In this document: positions 32,587-41,146 of the stretch, piece after piece
Layout of the letters: the number at the start of each line of letters is the position of its first letter
Numbering within the stretch: the stretch's first letter is position 1
Assembly: GCF_016919005.1 (NCBI RefSeq)
Contig: NZ_JAFFQE010000002.1
Location: 372,001 to 436,000, forward strand
Direction of reading: 5' to 3'
From: Desulfopila inferna
GTDB taxonomy: Bacteria; Desulfobacterota; Desulfobulbia; Desulfobulbales; Desulfocapsaceae
Length of the DNA stretch: 64,000 nucleotides
The notes under the pieces: generated by a model
Databases searched by the model: none
What the model was told of the DNA's origin: nothing
Seen by the model: only the letters and a program-made list of their open reading frames with translations
Made by a program: the position numbers and the translations under genes

Positions 32587-33849
32587 TTATCGCGAGCCCA
32601 CAAAAAATAATATGTTCATCATGGAGGCAATTGCCCACATCACCAGGGCATAACGCCAATTGCTCTGAATTATCACTTTGGGAGAAGCCTTGAATCGACT
32701 GACAAGAGCCAGTCCCACTCCCGATAACGGGCTGCTTGCCGTGGACACAGCCCAGCTGGTGAGAAATAGAAAACCAAGCTGGGAATGATCGGGATCAAGG
32801 GGTAACAGCAACGGGCTGACGATTGCTATGCTGACCACCGGATGAACCCCTACGATCCCGATGAGTATCATTGCTCCCAATATAATTGCAAACATCAACG
32901 GTGTAAACGAACCTTCGAGAGTAAATACCGCGGGATAAACATGAGTTATTGATTTAATGCCGGTAGAAAAAACTCCAGTAGCGAGGAACAAGGCAAACTG
33001 ACTGCTCACTGTTGATATCCTGTTATCTATAAAATCACGCAATGTCGGCAGCCTGGGCCTACCTTTCATAAACAGGAGGGCTCCTGCAGGGGCCAGCAGA
33101 CAGATGAGGACCAGAACGTTTATGTCATGCCGGAAGTGATGCACACCGATGACAACAGCGGCCAGAAAAAGCGGTATTGCCAGACTTTCAGTTTTCAGAG
33201 GGTATCCGGAAAATCGTGCTTTGCTGAAAAAACATACTTCAACAGTTGAGTAACTTATTGCAATAATGCTCATCACAGCACCGGGAATCAGCGTCTCTTT
33301 CCATGACATATCAGGAGCATAAATCAGGGCAACACCCGTGGCGATAAAAAAGGGCGACCACCATGCAGCTGCGCAGAATGAACGCGCCAGGATGATCATC
33401 TGTACCTTGCTAAGGCTCCCATTCCTTTGCAGTCTGTCACCAAAAAGAAATACTGCCGACAAATTAATTACAGCTCCAAGCAGATGGGTGCCGATGGCCG
33501 TGGTTATTACAGCCTTTTTGCCATTCGGCAAAGCAGGGCCTTCAGTAACGGAGCTGGTTAAGGTAAGGAAGGAGACAGCGACAAACATTGCCAGCAGAGG
33601 CAGATTGGCAGCAAAAATTTGCCTCCAGCCCAGATAAATACCCTGGCCGGCTGAAAAGAAAAGAGCTGCCAAACCGATTATCAGCAGCCACAGGGTTTGT
33701 TTACGGGAACTTTTGCCGAGAAATTGCCACATCACCACGGGTACCAGCCAGGCAGAAATTGTCGGCAGTATCAGCAGAAAAGGCAGCTTTACACTTAAAA
33801 GAAAAAAAACAAGGGTACCGAATATAATCCACCCGGCATATTTACTCAT
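32587..33849 (-). CDS. Multi-pass membrane permease, ion-transporter type
   Basis: The 420-residue protein has about ten to eleven membrane helices. The segment MILIGIVGVHPVVSIAIVSP and TSWAVSTASSPLSGVGLAL resemble helical hairpins of the ion-transporter (CitMHS/ArsB/NhaD-like) superfamily. I cannot name the substrate. It stands alone with no strong ribosome-binding site visible. Confidence 0.6.
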   Translation of the reverse strand: MSKYAGWIIFGTLVFFLLSVKLPFLLILPTISAWLVPVVMWQFLGKSSRKQTLWLLIIGLAALFFSAGQGIYLGWRQIFAANLPLLAMFVAVSFLTLTSSVTEGPALPNGKKAVITTAIGTHLLGAVINLSAVFLFGDRLQRNGSLSKVQMIILARSFCAAAWWSPFFIATGVALIYAPDMSWKETLIPGAVMSIIAISYSTVEVCFFSKARFSGYPLKTESLAIPLFLAAVVIGVHHFRHDINVLVLICLLAPAGALLFMKGRPRLPTLRDFIDNRISTVSSQFALFLATGVFSTGIKSITHVYPAVFTLEGSFTPLMFAIILGAMILIGIVGVHPVVSIAIVSPLLLPLDPDHSQLGFLFLTSWAVSTASSPLSGVGLALVSRFKASPKVIIQSNWRYALVMWAIASMMNILFFVGSR

Positions 33850-34152
33850 AGCTGATCATAACCTTCATCATCTGCAGGATAGGATGCTACTACACCAACT
33901 CGCTGATGAATTTTATCTAAAACCAGACGTTTCTGTGCAGGACATCGATATTTTTTAATCGCGTCCACCCTGACTCTGGCGCAAAAGCAGGTAAGATATC
34001 AGGTAAGGATCAGAAAAAAAATAAAATAATCCAGGGATGCACAGTTTTTCGCCATGGGTATCAGGATATTGTCTGATCAGAAAGGTATGTTGATGCCAAT
34101 CGGCTCAGAGTTTTCATCCAGCCGGATAGCAGCGATAAGCGGGAGCTCTTGT

Positions 34153-34235
34153 TTAGTACCTTACTCCCCAAAGGTGTAAAAACAAGAATGCATTTGAAAT
34201 CGTTGAGCTGGATATGCACTCAAGGTACTTATTTG
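34153..34235 (+). repeat. Palindromic repeat, type 2, degenerate
   Basis: TAGTACCTTACTCC, AAAAACAAGAATGCATTTGA and CAAGGTACTTAT follow the order of type 2 copies. The CCAGCTCAGCTGGG core is missing. Confidence 0.55.
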
Positions 34236-34252
34236 CGTTTACCGGCGTTAGA

Positions 34253-34290
34253 GGTAAGCACCCTGACGGACATAAACTCCGATTCCGGGT
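34253..34290 (-). repeat. Inverted fragment of hairpin repeat
   Basis: TAAGCACCC...GACATAAACTCCGATTC matches the reverse complement of the conserved 3' block of the hairpin repeat, with a few changes. Confidence 0.45.
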
Positions 34291-34317
34291 GCTTATATAG
34301 CTACTATTCTGCCGCTC

Positions 34318-35835
34318 TCAGCTCTGGCCATAAAGGCTCTTTACCTTCCCCCGGTCTATGGAACCGTCTTTATTCAGGGGCAGCTCAGCGACAAATTCGA
34401 CATATTGCGGCTTCTTGAATCTGGCGATTCGTGCACCGACGAATTCTATTACCTCGGCAGCTTCCAGGGTGGCATTTGCCTTTAGCAGACAGACCGCCTT
34501 GATGCCCTCCTTCCACTTGGGATCCGGCACACCGATAACAACTACCTGCTCCACCGCGGGATGCTGCAGGATGATCTTTTCGACCTCTGCAGGATAGACG
34601 TTTTCACCGCCCGGTTTTATCAACTCTTTTTCAGCCTTTCGTCCGGCATAGAAAAGAAAACCGTCCTCATTAAAACGGCCGAGATCACCGGTGTGATGAC
34701 GACCTTCACGGAAAGTGTAGGCATTGTCCTCGGGCAATCCCCAGTATCCCTTGAACACCATGGGTCCCTTGAGGGTGATCTCTCCCGTTTCCCCGGGAGC
34801 AACGGGTTGATCGTGATCGTTCACCAGCTGAACATCGCCCAGCGGGATAGCCTTACCTGCCGAACCGGGGCAGTCGTTATATCGACCCATGGAGGCGAGA
34901 CAGGATGTCTCCGTCTGGCCATACATGACGTAATAATACCCGTCGGTGACCGATTGGAATTTTTCTATGACCTCTGGAGTCCCCAGGCCGACAACGGACT
35001 TGAGCGAACTGATATCGATTTGATTCTCTTCGGCGGCCTTGAGAATAGAGTCAAGAATCGGAGGAAAATCAAAAAACAGGGTGGCCTTGTGCTTTTGGAT
35101 CAGATTGGCCGCGGCAGTGGCCTCGAATTTGCTGATATTGAGGTTGGCACTTCCGGCGTGAAATGCACTTGTGGCCAGGAAAAGTCCGCCCACATGAAAA
35201 AGCGGCAACAGATTCAGGTGGACATCTTCCGCACCAAGCTGCAGGTAATACTGAAAATGCATGTCCGCAAAGAGCATGTTGCCATGACTGAGCAGGGCGC
35301 CGCGCGGGCGTCCGGCCACCGCAGCCGTGTGGATAATGACAAATCCGTCCGTACTTTCAACTTCGGCAGGGGCCACATTTTCAGCTTCCTGCATCAACTC
35401 AGTAAACGGTACTAATGAACCACTATCACTTTTCAGATTATACGATCCCTGAACATTTGATTCGATACTTCCGCTCTGCAGAAGCGGTTGGAATTCCGCA
35501 TCGGCAAAGATGATCCTAGGCTGACAATCATCAAGATTAAAGCGGACTTCATCGCCTGAAAGCCGCCAGTTAACCGGTAGAACAATGGCGCCTAAATACG
35601 CTGCAGCCCCATATATCAGAAAAAACTCCAGACTGTTTTTGCCAATAACACCGATGCGGTCTCCCTTTCGGATACCGGCCCGGGCCAGTCCGGCGGCCAG
35701 GGAGTCAACCTGCATCTTGTATTCAGCGAATGTCAACGTCCTGCCGTCGTCGACTTCATGCCAGCAAAGCTGTGGGCCGAAAGCAAGCGCATTCCGTTGT
35801 ATCACATCATAGAAAGATAGATCGTATAGTCCCAT
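34318..35835 (-). CDS. Acyl-CoA synthetase-like protein with altered motifs
   Basis: The 505-residue ANL-family protein is the last gene of the Liv operon. Its P-loop reads IIHTAAVAGRPRGALLSH instead of the usual TSGTTGxPKG, and the C-terminal catalytic-lysine motif reads PLNKDGSIDRGKVK, with serine where GK(I/V) normally supplies lysine. Other motifs are normal (MYGQTETS, HTGDLGRFNEDGFLFYAGR). The frame extends 41 codons upstream, but that part lies in a MITE. ATG 35835 has GGAGG 8 bases before it and begins the family's normal N-terminus. It may be a ligase with shifted chemistry or an inactive relative. Confidence 0.82.
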   Translation of the reverse strand: MGLYDLSFYDVIQRNALAFGPQLCWHEVDDGRTLTFAEYKMQVDSLAAGLARAGIRKGDRIGVIGKNSLEFFLIYGAAAYLGAIVLPVNWRLSGDEVRFNLDDCQPRIIFADAEFQPLLQSGSIESNVQGSYNLKSDSGSLVPFTELMQEAENVAPAEVESTDGFVIIHTAAVAGRPRGALLSHGNMLFADMHFQYYLQLGAEDVHLNLLPLFHVGGLFLATSAFHAGSANLNISKFEATAAANLIQKHKATLFFDFPPILDSILKAAEENQIDISSLKSVVGLGTPEVIEKFQSVTDGYYYVMYGQTETSCLASMGRYNDCPGSAGKAIPLGDVQLVNDHDQPVAPGETGEITLKGPMVFKGYWGLPEDNAYTFREGRHHTGDLGRFNEDGFLFYAGRKAEKELIKPGGENVYPAEVEKIILQHPAVEQVVVIGVPDPKWKEGIKAVCLLKANATLEAAEVIEFVGARIARFKKPQYVEFVAELPLNKDGSIDRGKVKSLYGQS

Positions 35836-36208
35836 ATAACCGTCCTCCGAATTTCCCGGGTCAACAATTTCTCTAGAGTCTGTCCAGGAATGAGCAATTT
35901 CGGAATCTCCGTTTACCTGTTCTAAATCTAGGCGCTCGATGAATTTAACCACGGGCATATAATTGATATCGGAGTCTTCGTTTACCTCCGAGGATTAAAT
36001 TTTGAGAGCAACCGGTAAGCGCAGACTCCGACTAGTTAGAGCAGATAGCGCAGGCTTCGAAAGTGCCATTCAGGGGCAGACACTAGATAATATTGCAGCA
36101 CCGAAGATCTGTATATCTATTCCGATTAGCTTAATTTTATAGTTTTAGGCGAATACCTGACAATTTTCCTTTTCGTCAGTCCGGACCTGAAGGAAGCCGG
36201 CTCAACAG
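35836..36208. other. Gap between uspA and ligase, filled by a MITE
   Basis: Most of this gap is the inverted-repeat element at 35878-36082. The remaining bases near 36090-36208 show no gene or clear signal. Confidence 0.6.
35878..36082 (-). mobile_element. MITE copy 2 (205 bp)
   Basis: The element is bounded by GTCTGTCC and, at the other end, GGCAGACA, and flanked on both sides by CTAGA (35873-35877 and 36083-36087), which looks like a 5-base target duplication. Its first 61 bases are identical, in inverted orientation, to 38909-38969. It shares GAGGATTAAATTTTGAGAGC and AGTGCCATT with the copy at 38848 but carries two extra internal segments. It encodes nothing. It sits just upstream of the ribosome-binding site of the ligase gene and gives that frame a false N-terminal extension. 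Confidence 0.75.
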
Positions 36209-36607
36209 CTACGGACTGTTGACACTCACAACGGGACATGGAGCCTTGAGGATTATGTACTGAGCATTCGATCCTAATATAATTTTCTGGGTTCTCGATT
36301 TTTTCTCAATTCCCACGAAAATCTGATCGACATCATTTTCCTCCGCGAATCTGACCATATCTTCGCCGGGTGCCATTCCTCGCGCCAGCTGATGGGTTTC
36401 ACAGGGTATATTTTTTTCTTTGAAAAAATTTTCGGCAAATTTCAGGTCCTCGGCGGCCTTCCCAATTTTATCCGGTTTTTCACTTGCACCACCTACCATG
36501 GAGGTTACCACCAGCACCTCTGCTCCAAAAAGATCGGCGTAGGTTCTCGCCAGAGATAGCGCAGCCCTGGACACCTCCGAGCCGTTATACCCTACCAGGA
36601 ATTTCAT
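36209..36607 (-). CDS. Universal stress protein (UspA family)
   Basis: The 132-residue protein starts MKFLVGYNGSEVSRAALSLA and ends with the nucleotide-binding pattern VGIEKKSRTQKIILGSNAQY followed by APCPVVSV, matching ATP-binding UspA members (G2xG9xS/N). It is located within the Liv operon, 38 bases after livF, which is unusual but recurrent for transport operons. It may tune transport to energy status, which is inference. A MITE separates it from the next gene. Confidence 0.85.
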   Translation of the reverse strand: MKFLVGYNGSEVSRAALSLARTYADLFGAEVLVVTSMVGGASEKPDKIGKAAEDLKFAENFFKEKNIPCETHQLARGMAPGEDMVRFAEENDVDQIFVGIEKKSRTQKIILGSNAQYIILKAPCPVVSVNSP

Positions 36608-36645
36608 CTCTTCTCTCTCCTTCTCCTCTGAACTTTCCAGGGAAA

Positions 36646-37458
36646 TTACATCCAGCGTTTCCGCCTCTTATAGGATTTGACTTCTTTAAACGACTTTCTT
36701 CCACCACCTCTGGTTATACCCATATAAAACTCTTTAACATCTGGATTTTCCTGGAGCTCTTTGGAAGAACCTTCCAGTACGATCCTGCCGGATTCCATGA
36801 TGTAGGCATAATCCGAGATATCCAGGGCGATCTTGGCATTTTGCTCCACTACTAAAATAGTAGTGTTTAATTCACGGTTTATCAGCTTGATATTCTCGAA
36901 AATCTCCTTGACCAGCAAGGGAGCGAGCCCCAGAGAGGGTTCATCGAGCATCAGCATTTGCGGCGCCGCCATCAGCGCTCTGGCAATTGCGATCATCTGC
37001 TGTTCACCACCGGAGCAATAGCCGGCCATACGGTGAGTAATATTCGAAAGACGGGGGAAATGGCTGTACATGCGGGCATGATCTTCCTTGATCCGCTGCG
37101 CCCCATCCTGCCGTGTTATAGAGCCGACCTTGATATTCTCATCGACGCTCAGATGCTTGAAAACCCGCCGTCCTTCCGGCACCATGACGGCTCCAAGCTT
37201 GACCACATGAGTGCCGAGCAGGTTGGTAATATCTTTACCCTGGAATTTGATATATCCTTCGCGGATAAATCCATTTTCCGGCTTCAATAGCCCGCTGACG
37301 GCCCGCAGTGTCGTGGTTTTCCCGGCTCCGTTGGTACCCAGCAGGGCGACAATACTACCGGTGGGAACACTCAGGCTGACGCCGCGCAAGACCTGAATAA
37401 TATCATTGTAGACAACTTCAATATTATTCACTTCCAGCTGTTTTTCAGTTTCTCTCAT
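36646..37458 (-). CDS. Branched-chain-type ABC transporter ATPase (LivF-like)
   Basis: The 270-residue ATPase has Walker A GTNGAGKTT, signature CSGGEQQM (with Cys for the usual Leu), Walker B MLMLDEPSLGLAP and switch histidine replaced by glutamine-asparagine in VVEQNAK, as is usual for LivF. A basic C-terminal tail of about 25 residues (KSYKRRKRW) is extra. The ATG lacks a good ribosome-binding site. It is the second ATPase of the importer, and the first (LivG-like) is at 43077. A strong stem-loop separates it from the binding-protein gene upstream. Confidence 0.88.
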   Translation of the reverse strand: MRETEKQLEVNNIEVVYNDIIQVLRGVSLSVPTGSIVALLGTNGAGKTTTLRAVSGLLKPENGFIREGYIKFQGKDITNLLGTHVVKLGAVMVPEGRRVFKHLSVDENIKVGSITRQDGAQRIKEDHARMYSHFPRLSNITHRMAGYCSGGEQQMIAIARALMAAPQMLMLDEPSLGLAPLLVKEIFENIKLINRELNTTILVVEQNAKIALDISDYAYIMESGRIVLEGSSKELQENPDVKEFYMGITRGGGRKSFKEVKSYKRRKRWM

Positions 37459-37517
37459 GATAATACACTGATTCAGGCTGATTCTTCTTTATGCCGATGA
37501 CCGGGGCCGGGCATACT

Positions 37518-37555
37518 CTTCTCCCGTACCACGGTTCATGGTGATACGGGAGAAG
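37518..37555. other. Strong stem-loop between binding-protein and ATPase genes
   Basis: CTTCTCCCGTA (37518-37528) pairs exactly with TACGGGAGAAG (37545-37555). It lies 44 bases past the binding-protein stop and 60 bases before livF on the same transcript, without a T run. This fits an mRNA-stabilising or partial attenuating hairpin that lets more binding protein than ATPase be made. Confidence 0.5.
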
Positions 37556-37598
37556 CATTAAGTGAAGAGATATTGCTGGTCCGGTTTCTCTTTTTTGT

Positions 37599-38825
37599 CT
37601 ACTCGATCTTCGCTGTATATTCAGGCACGAAAGGCTCACCTACCGACTTGAAACTGCCGTCTTTGACAACATAGAGCTGCAGAGTGTCAACGCCGGCATG
37701 GTCGGTTTCCGAATATGTTACCGGTCCCACCGTGGTGTGCGGATTAAAGGCATTATCGCCATTCATGTTCTGGAGTTCTTCATACAGCGTCTCTTTGTTA
37801 ATTTCCTTGCCTTTCTCCTTGGCCCGCCTGATGACCTCCGTTGCCACCTGCGCCACCATCATGCCGTTGGCATAGTTATGAGAGTTGGCGGTCTTTTCAT
37901 CGCGGTTATATTTTTTGGCCAGATCCAACTGCATTTCCGCACCCTTGCCAGGCTCACTTGTAACGATATAGGAGGTTGTCCAATAGAAGTTCTCCGATGA
38001 AGGTCCCGCCAGGGCAACCAGATCGTTGCCTCCGGTATAATGCGCACCCAGAAAGGTAAATTTTCCTTCTTCTCCAAAGGATCCGGCTACGAGCCCAAGA
38101 CCACTGGCATCTTTTAACATTGTTGCCACCGGAGATTGGACGGTATGACTGATTATATACTGCACATCCTTGCTTTTGAGACGCTTCAGCATTGCGGTAT
38201 TGTCCAGATCCTTGCCATGCTCGACAACTTCAACGATTTCCATGTTGAGTCCGGCGGCAACAGCTTTCTCCACATCCTCGACCGGTCCTCGGCCAAAGGC
38301 GGAGGGATGAATGAACATCGCCACTTTCGGAGCACTTTCTCCCTTATGATTCTTGACAATATACTCGGCAAGACCAATCGCTTGAGCGGAATAAGAGGCG
38401 ATAGGCAGAAAAATATAATTGGAATCTTCAAGATTTCCGGCATGAAACGAGGCAGGAATAGTAGGCATTTCTTCTTCTTCAAAATCCCTTTTCAGCGAGA
38501 GCGTGCTACCGGTGGAATAATTCAGATAAAAAACGATCCCCTGGTCGAGAAAATCTTCAAAATTGCGCTTGGTTACATCATTATTGTACTGATCGTCGCG
38601 AATGGTGCAATCGATCCTATCCTCGCCCAGCATCTTGGTGTCGTTGACATAGTTGAAATAATCCTCCACCCCTTTAGCGTAAGGATTACCGGCATCCGAA
38701 GTCGGTCCGGTAATGGCAAGAGACAAACCAAGTTTATGGACTTCTCCAAAGGCCTGAGCAGGAAGAGCCATCAGGCAGGATGCCGCCGTCAATAAAACCC
38801 ATCTGTTTATTGTGTTCTTTTTCAT
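37599..38825 (-). CDS. Branched-chain-type ABC transporter substrate-binding protein
   Basis: The 408-residue periplasmic protein has a signal peptide (KKNTINRWVLLTAASCLMAL ending near PAQAFG) and the type I periplasmic-binding fold of the LivK/amide-binding family (LGLSLAITGPTSDAGNPYAKG). It captures the substrate for the LivHMGF-type importer encoded around it. The substrate cannot be read from sequence. The two acyl-CoA ligases in the operon suggest an organic acid rather than an amino acid. AAGGAGGAG precedes the ATG, and a MITE begins 7-20 bases farther upstream. Confidence 0.88.
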   Translation of the reverse strand: MKKNTINRWVLLTAASCLMALPAQAFGEVHKLGLSLAITGPTSDAGNPYAKGVEDYFNYVNDTKMLGEDRIDCTIRDDQYNNDVTKRNFEDFLDQGIVFYLNYSTGSTLSLKRDFEEEEMPTIPASFHAGNLEDSNYIFLPIASYSAQAIGLAEYIVKNHKGESAPKVAMFIHPSAFGRGPVEDVEKAVAAGLNMEIVEVVEHGKDLDNTAMLKRLKSKDVQYIISHTVQSPVATMLKDASGLGLVAGSFGEEGKFTFLGAHYTGGNDLVALAGPSSENFYWTTSYIVTSEPGKGAEMQLDLAKKYNRDEKTANSHNYANGMMVAQVATEVIRRAKEKGKEINKETLYEELQNMNGDNAFNPHTTVGPVTYSETDHAGVDTLQLYVVKDGSFKSVGEPFVPEYTAKIE

Positions 38826-39155
38826 ATCTCCTCCTTAACATTAGGTTGTGTCTGTCCATAAATGGCACTTTTGCCCAAACTCGTCGTTGCTCTCAAAATT
38901 TAATCCTCCGAGCGCCTAGATTTAGAACAGGTAAACGGAGATTCCGAAATTGCTCATTCCTGGACAGACACAGGTTGCGGTGTTGAAAAACAGATACGAA
39001 GACCTCATCAACTGACGGATTGGGCAATTTATGAAAGCTGATTGTACCGCCCCTTGGGCAAAAGAATCATCTTCAACTGCTTTTCGTTCAGACACGTGCT
39101 GGAGCTTCAACTCTCCATATTAAAAAACGCCCTGCGGCAGCGGCGAAGTCGGCAT
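38826..39155. other. Gap between livM and binding-protein gene, with MITE
   Basis: It holds the 124-base element at 38848-38971. The rest (38977-39155) shows no gene or clear regulatory signal. Confidence 0.6.
38848..38971 (+). mobile_element. MITE copy 1 (124 bp)
   Basis: This 124-base element has perfect terminal inverted repeats GTGTCTGTCC and GGACAGACAC and is flanked by the direct repeat AGGTT (38843-38847 and 38972-38976), a clear 5-base target duplication. It contains no frame. It shares 61 identical bases, inverted, with the copy at 35878-36082. It sits directly upstream of the binding-protein ribosome-binding site, so it divides the Liv operon and could contribute a promoter or terminator. 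The transposase that moved it is not in the window. Confidence 0.82.
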
Positions 39156-40250
39156 TCAATAGCGGAAAGGCCACAGCTTCACGTATGAGCGTGCAATCCG
39201 CCACCAGTTGGCAATTCCCCTGGGTTCAAACATGAGAAAAAGAACAATGACCAAACCAAAGCTCAAGGGCTTGAGGGCAGTGGTAAGATTGGTTGACGTA
39301 GTCAGATAACTGCCGGCCCACTCGGAAAGACGCTCGACCTGGAGATCGAGTACTTTTATAGCAACCGGTCCCCAGAACGATCCATGCAGCGTCCCCAGCC
39401 CGCCGACAATGGCCATGGCGAGGTAGTTGATCGAATGATGCAGGGTAAAAGAATCGATACCGGCTCCCCGATAGAGATAGGCATGCAGCGCACCGGCCAC
39501 TCCAGCCAGAAAACCCGCAAGAGCAAAGGCGTATACCTTGGTGAAGCCCGGGTGCATGCCCATGGCATCGGCAGCCCTGTCGTTGTCGCGCACCGCAACA
39601 AGACAGCGGCCGTAGCGGGTGCGCAGCAGGTTGCGCACTCCGAACCCAAGAAAGACGATCACAAACAGAATGGCATAGTACCAAAACAGATAGTGATCAT
39701 CGCGCATAACCTTGCCGTTCAACCAGAAAACCCGGCCAATCGGTATGGTCTGACCCTGGTTGAAAAAATTCATGAATTTGATGACCCACTCGAAGATCAT
39801 CTGGAAAGAGAGTGTGGCAATGGCCAAATAAAGATGCTTGAGCCGCAATGCCGGCAGGCCGACAAGCGCTCCAAACAGCGCACCCATACAGCCGGAGAGC
39901 AGAATCATCAGCGGCCAGCCGTGGATGATAAGAACATGGGTGTCTCCCAGAACCCTGGCGAAGGAAGCGATAGTATAAGCGCCGACTCCCACAAAGGCGG
40001 CATGCCCGATTGAGATCAAACCGGCGAATCCTGTTACCAGGTTCAGGCCCATGACGGCGATGATGGCCACAAGAATATTATCTATAACCAGCATATACTT
40101 GTTACTTACCTCGAAGAGAAGAGGCCAGGCAAAAAGAAGAAAGATGAAAAGGCACATCACCGACCTGTCCAGATTGGAGAAAAAGATCCTCTGCTCCTCC
40201 CGGTAGGAGGTAAAATAATTTCCAGTAGCCAGCCAGCGATTTGATGACAT
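39156..40250 (-). CDS. Branched-chain-type ABC transporter permease (LivM-like)
   Basis: The 364-residue inner-membrane protein has about nine to ten helices. Hallmarks are GLNLVTGFAGLISIGHAAFVGV and MGMHPGFTKVYAFALAGFLAGVAGAL, the cytoplasmic coupling region of LivM. A 40-residue N-terminal extension precedes the first helix. It begins two bases after livH. Confidence 0.9.
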   Translation of the reverse strand: MSSNRWLATGNYFTSYREEQRIFFSNLDRSVMCLFIFLLFAWPLLFEVSNKYMLVIDNILVAIIAVMGLNLVTGFAGLISIGHAAFVGVGAYTIASFARVLGDTHVLIIHGWPLMILLSGCMGALFGALVGLPALRLKHLYLAIATLSFQMIFEWVIKFMNFFNQGQTIPIGRVFWLNGKVMRDDHYLFWYYAILFVIVFLGFGVRNLLRTRYGRCLVAVRDNDRAADAMGMHPGFTKVYAFALAGFLAGVAGALHAYLYRGAGIDSFTLHHSINYLAMAIVGGLGTLHGSFWGPVAIKVLDLQVERLSEWAGSYLTTSTNLTTALKPLSFGLVIVLFLMFEPRGIANWWRIARSYVKLWPFRY

Positions 40251-40252
40251 AA

Positions 40253-41146
40253 TTATACCCGTTCTATTTCATGGATCCCGAACAAACCGTGGGGTTTAAA
40301 AAGCAGGATAATGAGAAGAATTATGTATGGTAAAACCTGTCCAGTCCCGTTCAATCCCCAATTACCGTCGAGATAGCCACCGGCAAACTGCTGAATCAGA
40401 CCCATGATTATGCCGGCTACCACGGCTCCGAGGATCGAGTCCAGTCCGCCCAGGATAACCACGGGAAAAACGACGATGCCAAAAGCGTGCAGTGTTTCAA
40501 AATTCAACCCGGTTATATTGCCGATGATTCCGCCTGCCGCGGCAGCGCTCAGTCCGGCCATGGCCCAGGCCAGTCCAAAGACCCGCGGCACCGAGATACC
40601 GATGGACATGGAGGCCAGCTGATCATCCGACACCGCTCTCATGGAGATGCCTACCGTTGACTTTTTAAAAAACCAGGAAAATCCGGCGATCAGTACAATG
40701 GTGACTCCCACACCCACCAGTTGTGTCCATGAAATGGACACGCCTCCAAAGGCAAGAGGGGCGGTCGGCAGAAAACTTGGGAAAGAAAAGTTTTCCGAAC
40801 CAAATGGAGTAAGGTAAATGAGCCCGTCAAGAATGGACATCAGGCCGATGGTCACCATGATCACGGAGATGATCGGCTCACCGATCAGGCGGCGCAGAAA
40901 AATCCTCTCAACGCTCATGGCCAGAAAGAATGTGGCAATCATGCTCATCGGAAAGGAGAGATAAATAGGAATACCCATCCATACCGTCAGGGCATAGGTA
41001 ATAAAGGCGCCGGCGGCAATGATCTGGCCATGGGCTATGTTGAGCACCCTGCTGGATTTGTAAATCAGGACGAATCCGAGAGCCGAGAGGGCGTAAATCG
41101 ATCCGACCACAATGCCGCTGACCACCAGCTGAAAAAAATAGCTCAT
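40253..41146 (-). CDS. Branched-chain-type ABC transporter permease (LivH-like)
   Basis: The 297-residue inner-membrane protein has about eight helices, with the family segments GSIYALSALGFVLIYKSSRV, LNIAHGQIIAAGAFITYAL and AVVAGIIMGLIQ. It pairs with LivM to form the channel. Its ATG overlaps the stop of the long ligase gene by four bases (ATGA), so import and activation are translationally coupled. Confidence 0.9.
   Translation of the reverse strand: MSYFFQLVVSGIVVGSIYALSALGFVLIYKSSRVLNIAHGQIIAAGAFITYALTVWMGIPIYLSFPMSMIATFFLAMSVERIFLRRLIGEPIISVIMVTIGLMSILDGLIYLTPFGSENFSFPSFLPTAPLAFGGVSISWTQLVGVGVTIVLIAGFSWFFKKSTVGISMRAVSDDQLASMSIGISVPRVFGLAWAMAGLSAAAAGGIIGNITGLNFETLHAFGIVVFPVVILGGLDSILGAVVAGIIMGLIQQFAGGYLDGNWGLNGTGQVLPYIILLIILLFKPHGLFGIHEIERV

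Larger units (their letters stand above)
33850..34317. other. Gap between permease and acyl-CoA ligase genes
   Basis: No gene is supported. It contains a degenerate type 2 palindromic repeat (34153-34235) and an inverted fragment of the hairpin-repeat 3' block (34253-34290). Confidence 0.5.

Noticed and set aside
35836-35958. N-terminal extension of the acyl-CoA ligase-like protein
   Set aside because: The 41 extra codons lie partly in a MITE, and the internal ATG has a good ribosome-binding site.
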